Positions 1 through 5,220 of a DNA stretch of 13,028 bases are shown here, piece by piece (the first letter of the stretch is position 1; the number at the start of each line of letters is the position of its first letter). A program made the translations under genes and the position numbers. The stretch comes from an uncultured Bacteroides sp. (GTDB lineage Bacteria > Bacteroidota > Bacteroidia > Bacteroidales > UBA932): NCBI GenBank assembly GCA_900543205.1, contig UQQM01000041.1, positions 1-13,028 of the forward strand. Direction: 5' to 3'. The notes under the pieces were generated by a model. The model was not told the origin of the DNA and made no database searches. It was given only the letters and a program-made list of their open reading frames with translations.

Positions 1-610
1 CGTAGGCTCATTATGCAAAAGGCACGCCGTCGCCTCTCGGCTCCGACCGCTTGTAGACGAACGGTTTCAGGTTCTATTTCACTCCCCTGCCCGGGGTGCT
101 TCCCACCTTTCCCTCACGGTACTGGTTCGCTATCGGTCTTCCGGTCATATTTAGCCTTGCGGGATGGTCCCCGCTGCTTCGGACAGGATTCCTCGTGTCC
201 CGCCCTACTCAGGAAACGCCCTAAACACAGCCCCGTTACCCGTACGGGCCTCTCACCCTCTGCGGACCGACTTTCCAGACGGTTCCGGTTCCTGGCTGTG
301 CCTTCGCGGACGCCCCTACTACCCCGCCTGCGCCTCGACGCCGGCGGTTTGGGCTCCTCCCCTTTCGCTCGCCACTACTCAGGGAATCGATTCTTTCTTT
401 CTTCTCCTGCAGGTACTAAGATGTTTCAGTTCCCTGCGTTCGCCCCGGCTTCGCAGCCGGTGCACGGCATTCGGCCGTGCGGGTTGCCCCATTCGGATAC
501 CCACGGATCAATTCCTGTTTGCGGATCCCCGTGGATTTTCGCAGCTTACCGCGTCCTTCCTCGCTTCCGGAAGCCTAGGCATCCCCCGTTCGCCCTTCTC
601 CTCTTTCTCT
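1..610 (-). rRNA. 23S ribosomal RNA, 5' part (partial)
   Basis: This is the 5' portion of the large-subunit rRNA, transcribed leftward and cut by the window edge. The reverse complement contains the conserved GGATGCC near the 5' end (579-585), and conserved domain I text follows down to a GCGTGCCTTTTGCATAATGA motif near the window start. Aligning GGATGCC with E. coli positions 26-32 puts the mature 5' end near base 610, give or take about 10 nt. The distance to the cut fits roughly the first 570 E. coli positions, so I see no large insertion or deletion. No 16S rRNA or spacer tRNA precedes it: the upstream sequence is a short leader, a promoter and then a protein gene. I am sure of the identity and less sure of the exact 5' end. 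Confidence 0.96.
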
Positions 611-682
611 CGTCTCGAGTAACTTTCGAATCACTCTTTGCCTATTCTTCTTGCTCGTAGAAATTGCTACCCTCTGTTCTCC

Positions 683-702
683 GCGGCCCGCCTCCCGGCC
701 GC
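683..702 (-). other. GC-rich hairpin in the 23S leader
   Basis: GCGGCC and GGCCGC form a 6-bp stem around an eight-base loop, inside a very GC-rich island of an otherwise purine-rich leader. It is probably a folding or processing element of the precursor rRNA. It has no U-tract. Confidence 0.4.
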
Positions 703-778
703 CGCGTCTCACAGACTGTATCTAATTTCTTCTCTTTACCTCGTTCTCTCTCAGTATTGTCAATGATCTTTTTGTTGT

Positions 779-794
779 CCCCTCATCGGAGGGG
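779..794 (-). other. 5' leader hairpin
   Basis: A perfect 6-bp stem, CCCCTC/GAGGGG with a four-base loop, sits at the predicted transcription start of the pre-23S RNA. No U-tract follows in the transcribed direction, so it is not an intrinsic terminator. A 5'-end stabilising or processing hairpin is more likely. Confidence 0.5.
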
Positions 795-797
795 ATG

Positions 798-828
798 CAA
801 AGGTACACACTTTTTTTTTATCTGCAAA
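798..828 (-). promoter_or_regulatory. Bacteroidetes-type promoter for 23S rRNA
   Basis: Read on the minus strand, TTTG (825-828) is followed by a 19-nt spacer and TAccTTTG (798-805), an exact match to the Bacteroidetes TTTG/TAnnTTTG promoter. The spacer contains a run of nine A, and the sequence just upstream (829-850) is almost pure A/T, resembling an UP element as expected of a strong rRNA promoter. Transcription should start near 791-795, at the base of the leader hairpin, and run into 23S. Confidence 0.8.
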
Positions 829-868
829 TTAATTTTAAAAAATTTTCAGATTTTTTCTCGGATGCCCG

Positions 869-1834
869 TCAGTCGATGCTCACGAGCTCATAGTCCTTGC
901 TTCCGAGGCCTATCTGCTCGGCGTAATCCACGGTATGTCTGCCATTGCGGCTGGTGACGCGCTCCATCAGAGGACGGTTGTCGTTGCCTTCGGTCGGCTC
1001 CATGCCGAACACATAGTCGAGGCAGGCCTCATCGAGGGCCACGGGGTCGAGAGAGGCGAAGATGCCCACGTCGAGCATCAGGGGATCCGCCGGATGGGAG
1101 TCGCAGTCGCAATCCACCGAAAGATTGTTCATCACATTGATGTAGAGGATGTTGTCTCCGAAGTAGTCGGCCACTCCCTGGGCTGCGGCGGCCATCGACT
1201 CGAGGAAGGCGTCCTGGTTGTCCTCCCTGATGTTCTGCCACATCTGGGCCGCATCCTCGGTAGCGCCGGCCGAATGGATATACGCCTTTCCGTTGGCGGA
1301 CGCCACTCCTATGGACTGGTTCTTGATGACTCCTCCGAAGCCTGCCATCGCATGTCCCTTGAAATGGGCCAGGTTTATCATGAAGTCGTAGTTCTTCAGG
1401 TGAGTGCCCACTATGTCGTATTTGATGTGGGTGGTGTCCCTGACGGGGATGGTGAATTCGCCTTCGGAGTCCATGATGTCCACGTCGGCGATGTCGAAGA
1501 AGCCGTGCTCGCGGGCCGCCTTGATGTGCTCCTCGGTGGAAGAGCGCCTTCCGGCATACGCCGTATTGCATTCGACTATGGTCCCGTCAACCTTGCGGAC
1601 GAGGTCTCCGATCAGCGAAGGCTGGAGGAAATTGTGGCCTCCGGGTTCGCCGGTGCTGATTTTGACGGCGACACGGCCTTCGGCAGGCCTGTCAAGGGCC
1701 TCATAGATGCGCACCAGGGCGTCGGGGCTGATTTCGGTGGTCATGTAGACCACGGGCCGCTGGGGTTCTGCGGCCTTGCCGGAGCAGGCGGCAGCCAGCC
1801 CCAGCATCATTGCAAACAGAAAAATCCTTTTCAT
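869..1834 (-). CDS. DUF362 domain lipoprotein
   Basis: A 321-aa protein of the DUF362 family, whose biochemical function is not established. Family features include a region reading NLAHFKGH..GFGGVIKN (about 154-172), a CDCD motif (about 242-245) and a SLDPVALDEAC block (about 261-271). There is no trailing 4Fe-4S ferredoxin domain, which some DUF362 proteins carry. The N-terminus has a basic start, a hydrophobic stretch and an AAAC lipobox (Cys17), so it is probably lipidated and exported, though the -3 Ala is not ideal. An in-frame ORF extends 38 codons upstream to 1948. I chose the ATG at 1834 because the signal peptide starts there and the promoter (1873-1905) lies inside the longer ORF. 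It ends about 40 bp before the 23S promoter, on the same strand, with no convincing terminator between. Confidence 0.88.
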   Translation of the reverse strand: MKRIFLFAMMLGLAAACSGKAAEPQRPVVYMTTEISPDALVRIYEALDRPAEGRVAVKISTGEPGGHNFLQPSLIGDLVRKVDGTIVECNTAYAGRRSSTEEHIKAAREHGFFDIADVDIMDSEGEFTIPVRDTTHIKYDIVGTHLKNYDFMINLAHFKGHAMAGFGGVIKNQSIGVASANGKAYIHSAGATEDAAQMWQNIREDNQDAFLESMAAAAQGVADYFGDNILYINVMNNLSVDCDCDSHPADPLMLDVGIFASLDPVALDEACLDYVFGMEPTEGNDNRPLMERVTSRNGRHTVDYAEQIGLGSKDYELVSID

Positions 1835-1872
1835 ATCTCTGAAGATTTGGTTTGACACAATTATCGGTGATA

Positions 1873-1905
1873 CAAATTTACTCTCTATTCTCCTGCCACG
1901 TACAA
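1873..1905 (-). promoter_or_regulatory. Promoter of the DUF362 gene
   Basis: On the minus strand, a TTGT (1902-1905, one base off the TTTG order) is followed by a 21-nt spacer and TAaaTTTG (1873-1880), a full -7 box. The predicted leader is about 35 nt. This supports the ATG at 1834 over longer in-frame starts. Confidence 0.65.
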
Positions 1906-1962
1906 CCAATTTTACCTTATATATTACCATTTTTACCTGAAGTTGCACAGCCCTTCGGGGAC

Positions 1963-1993
1963 TTGTAAAAGATAAATATAAAAGGTAATTTTA
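1963..1993 (+). promoter_or_regulatory. Putative promoter of pepT
   Basis: TTGT (1963-1966), a 19-nt spacer and TAatTTTA (1986-1993) fit the Bacteroidetes promoter with one mismatch in each box. The -7 box ends only 5 nt before the pepT ATG, so transcription would begin at or within a few bases of the start codon, and no Shine-Dalgarno sequence is present. Confidence 0.5.
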
Positions 1994-1998
1994 CGGCT

Positions 1999-3222
1999 AT
2001 GGAAAACATTAAGGACAGATTCTTGAGATACGTCGCCGTTGACACACAGTCCGACGAAACGAGCGACAGCCAGCCTTCGGCGAAGAAGGAACTCATACTT
2101 CTTGAAATGCTAAGGGACGAGCTCAGGGCCATGGGCGTCGAAGCCGAGCTCGACCAGTGGGGCTATGTGATGGCCTCCATACCCTCCAACACTGACGCCA
2201 AAGTCCCGGCTGTAGGCTTCATCGCCCACGTGGACACCTCTCCCGACGCCCCCGGCAACGGCATCAGACCCCAGATTATCGAAAACTACGACGGCTCGGA
2301 CATCCCCTTGAAGGGAGTTGAAGGCATGAGCCTCAAGACCGCCGACTTCCCTGAAATCCTGAAGCACAAGGGAGAGACCATAATAACCACCGACGGGACA
2401 ACCCTGCTGGGTGCCGACGACAAGGCCGGAGTGGCCGAAATCATGGACGCGGTGCAGTATATCGTAAACCATCCCGAATTCAGGCACGGCGAAATCAAGA
2501 TAGGCTTCACCCCCGACGAGGAAATCGGACGCGGAGTCGTGAAATTCGACGTGAAGAAATTCGGCGCCGACTACGCCTACACCATGGACGGAGGCGAGGT
2601 CGGAGAGCTTGAGTTCGAGAATTTCAACGCGGCTTCAGCCACCGTACACATACAAGGCCGCAACGTGCATCCCGGCTACGCCAAGGGCAAGATGCTGAAC
2701 TCACTGCTCATCGCCCAGGAATTCAACGCCCTGCTGCCCATGGAGCAGAGACCGGAACACACGGAAGGCTACGAAGGTTTCATCCACATCGTAGGCTGCA
2801 AGGGCACGGTGGAGGAAAGCACCCTCACCTATATAATAAGGGATCACGACCGCGCGCTCTTCGAGAAGAAGAAGGACGAAATGCTGCGCTGCGCGGACTT
2901 CGTCAACGGCCGCTACGGCGCAAAGACCGTGGAGGTCACGCTCAAGGACCAGTACTACAACATGCGCGAGCAGGTGGAGCCGCACTACCATGTGGTGGAG
3001 AAGGCGGTGAAGGCCATGGAAATGGCCGGCGTGAAACCGCATATCCAGCCCATCCGGGGCGGTACCGACGGCGCCAACCTCTCGTTCAAGGGATTGCCCT
3101 GTCCCAACATCTTCGCCGGCGGACTCAATTTCCACGGCAAATATGAATGGGTTTCAGTCCAAAGCATGGAGAAGGCCAGCGCCGTGATTCTCAACATCAT
3201 CAGACTCTACGCAGAGCCCTAG
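1999..3222 (+). CDS. pepT: Peptidase T (tripeptide aminopeptidase)
   Basis: A cytoplasmic M20B-family dizinc metallopeptidase that removes the N-terminal residue from tripeptides. At 407 aa it nearly equals E. coli PepT, and the expected metal and catalytic residues line up: His77 and Asp79 in AHVDTS, bridging Asp140 in LGADDKAG, Glu174/Glu175 in TPDEEIGRG, Asp197 in TMDGGE, and His379 in [10 protein letters not shown]. There is no signal peptide. The ATG at 1999 begins the conserved N-terminus and sits 5 nt after a promoter-like box with no ribosome binding site, which suggests a leaderless message. The stop lies 3 nt from the stop of the convergent OPT transporter gene. The pairing of a peptide importer with a tripeptidase makes a shared role in peptide use plausible. 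Confidence 0.97.
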   Translation: MENIKDRFLRYVAVDTQSDETSDSQPSAKKELILLEMLRDELRAMGVEAELDQWGYVMASIPSNTDAKVPAVGFIAHVDTSPDAPGNGIRPQIIENYDGSDIPLKGVEGMSLKTADFPEILKHKGETIITTDGTTLLGADDKAGVAEIMDAVQYIVNHPEFRHGEIKIGFTPDEEIGRGVVKFDVKKFGADYAYTMDGGEVGELEFENFNAASATVHIQGRNVHPGYAKGKMLNSLLIAQEFNALLPMEQRPEHTEGYEGFIHIVGCKGTVEESTLTYIIRDHDRALFEKKKDEMLRCADFVNGRYGAKTVEVTLKDQYYNMREQVEPHYHVVEKAVKAMEMAGVKPHIQPIRGGTDGANLSFKGLPCPNIFAGGLNFHGKYEWVSVQSMEKASAVILNIIRLYAEP

Positions 3223-3225
3223 GCG

Positions 3226-5220
3226 CTACTTTTCCTTGCGCAGCACCGCCCATATCATATAGGCGCAGATGGCCACGAGAGGCACGATGGCCACCAGCTG
3301 CGCGCCGGAAGCATATGCTCCGGGCTGCACCGTGTTCCAGCCATACATGAACCAGTCGACGTTCGCATATTTGAGAATCGCCGAAAGCACTCCCATCAGC
3401 GCACCGCCGGCAATGAAGCCGCTGGCTATCAGGGTGCCTTTCTCCTGACGGGCGGCATTCACCTCGGCGTTCTTGCTGCGCGTGCCCACGAACCACGAAA
3501 TCGCGCCACCGAGCAGAAGGGGAAGGTTCAGGTCGATGGGGATGAACATACCGAGGCAGAAAGCCAGCGCGGGCAGTTTGAACAAGGTCAGCAGGACCGC
3601 TATCACCGCACCTATGCCATAGAGCAGCCAGGGCGCATTGCCTCCGTTCATCATGGGCTGGATGACTGCGGCCATCGCATTCGCCTGGGGAGCCACAAGG
3701 GCACCATCGCCGGAGAAGCCGAAGGTCTTGTTGAGCACCAGCATGACCCCGCCCACAGTAGCGGCGGCGACCGCCACGCCCACGAATTTCCATATTTCCT
3801 GCTTCCGAGGGGTGGTGCCTATCCAGTAGCCAATCTTGAAATCGGTTATGAGCCCTCCAGCAGTGGAAAGCGCCGTGCACACCACTCCGCCGATGACCAT
3901 CGCGGCGACCATGCCGGCATTGCCCTTCAGGCCGGTGACCACCAGCACGAGGGCCGTGATTATCAGGGTCATGATGGTCATTCCGCTCACCGGGTTGGTG
4001 CCCACGATGGCGATTGCGTTGGCTGCCACGGTGGTGAAGAGGAAGGAGATGACAGCGACTATCAGCAGACCTATCAGAGCCTGCCATACGGTATTGACCA
4101 CGCCGCCGAGCGCGAAGAAGGCGAACACCGCAAGCAATGAAATCGCTATGCCCCATACGACCTTGTTCATCGGGATGTCCTGCTGGGTGCGCTCCACCTC
4201 AACGGCTGCGGCGCCCGGCTTCCGCCTGAATTCTCCGGCTGCAAGGCCCACCGCGCTCTTGATCACGCCGGCGCTTTTGATTATGCCGATGATTCCGGCC
4301 ACGGCGATGCCTCCGATTCCTATATGGCGTGCATATTCACTGAAAATCTGATCGGCCGACATCTCCGAGACGGTCTGAGTGATGCCCGTGCCCATAAGGT
4401 CGATGACCTGCCCGCCCCAGATGAGGTTCATCAGAGGGATAATCACCAGCCATACGAGGAAGGAGCCGCAGCAGATTATGAACGCATATTTCAGGCCTAC
4501 GATATAGCCGAGGCCCAGCACGGCGGCTCCGGTATTGAGCTTGAGCACCAGCTTGGCCTTGTCGGCTATCACCTGGCCGAAATGCACGAAGGTCGTGCTT
4601 ATCGTGTCGGCCCAGGCGCCGAAGGTCGCTATCACGAAATCATATATTCCTCCGATAAGGCCGGCTGTGAGCAGGGTCTTGGCGCTCTTGCCCCCGCTCT
4701 CGCCGCTGACGAGCACCTGAGTGGTGGCAGTGGCCTCGGGGAAGGGATACTTCCCGTGCATGTCCTTGACGAAATATTTGCGGAACGGAACAAGGAAGAG
4801 TATTCCCAGGAAGCCGCCGAGCATGGAGCTCAGGAACATCTGCCAGAAATTCACCTCGAGACCCAGGATATAGATGGCAGGCAGCGTGAAGATGGCCCCC
4901 GCGACCACGACGCCCGAACAGGCGCCAATGCTCTGGATTATCACGTTCTGGCCGAGTCCGCCCTTCTTCTTCAAGGCTCCGGTCACACCGACGGCGATGA
5001 TGGCGATGGGGATCGCCGCCTCGAACACCTGTCCGACCTTAAGGCCCAGATAGGCCGCCGCAGCCGAAAACAGGACGGTCATCAGCAGTCCGAGGGTGAC
5101 CGAATACGGGGTTACTTCCAAAGGTTTTTCTTCAGGTCCGAGGAGCGGCCGATAGCTCTCCCCGGACTTCAATTCCCGGTGAGCGTTCTCCGGCAGGCTC
5201 AGGTTCTTGTTCTCTTTCAT
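3226..5220 (-). CDS. OPT-family oligopeptide transporter
   Basis: A 664-aa inner-membrane protein of the bacterial branch of the oligopeptide transporter (OPT) superfamily, which imports small peptides or metal chelates by secondary transport. The substrate cannot be read from sequence. A cytoplasmic N-terminus of about 40 residues carries the conserved YRPLLGPE..LEVTPYSV segment (23-41). Many hydrophobic helices follow, with the family hallmarks YLGLKVG (57-63), GQNVIIQSIGACSG (90-103) and KYPFPEATATTQVL (157-170), and the protein ends in a short basic tail. The ATG at 5220 is needed to keep the conserved N-terminus and has a purine-rich AGAAAGAG just upstream. It lies inside the 3' end of the OstA-like gene, an 89-nt same-strand overlap. 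It is the last gene of the operon and converges with pepT at a 3-nt gap that leaves no room for a terminator. Confidence 0.93.
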   Translation of the reverse strand: MKENKNLSLPENAHRELKSGESYRPLLGPEEKPLEVTPYSVTLGLLMTVLFSAAAAYLGLKVGQVFEAAIPIAIIAVGVTGALKKKGGLGQNVIIQSIGACSGVVVAGAIFTLPAIYILGLEVNFWQMFLSSMLGGFLGILFLVPFRKYFVKDMHGKYPFPEATATTQVLVSGESGGKSAKTLLTAGLIGGIYDFVIATFGAWADTISTTFVHFGQVIADKAKLVLKLNTGAAVLGLGYIVGLKYAFIICCGSFLVWLVIIPLMNLIWGGQVIDLMGTGITQTVSEMSADQIFSEYARHIGIGGIAVAGIIGIIKSAGVIKSAVGLAAGEFRRKPGAAAVEVERTQQDIPMNKVVWGIAISLLAVFAFFALGGVVNTVWQALIGLLIVAVISFLFTTVAANAIAIVGTNPVSGMTIMTLIITALVLVVTGLKGNAGMVAAMVIGGVVCTALSTAGGLITDFKIGYWIGTTPRKQEIWKFVGVAVAAATVGGVMLVLNKTFGFSGDGALVAPQANAMAAVIQPMMNGGNAPWLLYGIGAVIAVLLTLFKLPALAFCLGMFIPIDLNLPLLLGGAISWFVGTRSKNAEVNAARQEKGTLIASGFIAGGALMGVLSAILKYANVDWFMYGWNTVQPGAYASGAQLVAIVPLVAICAYMIWAVLRKEK

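Larger units (their letters stand above)
611..797 (-). other. Pre-23S rRNA leader
   Basis: This stretch of about 190 nt lies between the 23S promoter and the mature 23S 5' end and holds no credible ORF. In transcript order it has a 6-bp hairpin at the start (779-794), a GATCATTGACAAT motif (about 756-768), a purine-rich run, a GC-rich hairpin (683-702), and a shorter hairpin of the GAGTGA/TTACTC kind just before the mature end. From memory, an ATTGACA motif of this kind recurs in Bacteroides rRNA leaders and in 16S-23S spacers, where it probably serves antitermination or processing. That role is inference here. The 3' strand of any 23S processing stem lies outside the window. Confidence 0.6.

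Noticed and set aside
13..660. Plus-strand ORFs of 215 and 152 codons
   Set aside because: They lie on the opposite strand of clearly conserved 23S rRNA and show low-complexity Ser/Pro/Arg composition.
840..868. Intrinsic terminator after the DUF362 gene
   Set aside because: Only a 3-bp CGG/CCG stem precedes the A-rich stretch. The AT-rich text is better explained as upstream sequence of the 23S promoter.
935..1855. 306-codon plus-strand ORF opposite the DUF362 gene
   Set aside because: It is a frame shadow. The minus-strand protein has family motifs, a signal peptide and a promoter, and the plus-strand translation has none.
1835..1948. 38-codon in-frame N-terminal extension of the DUF362 protein
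   Set aside because: It would place the promoter inside the coding sequence and bury the lipoprotein signal peptide.
1951..1960. CCC-TTCG-GGG hairpin upstream of pepT as a terminator or riboswitch
   Set aside because: The stem has only 3 bp, no U-tract follows, and it lies upstream of the promoter boxes.
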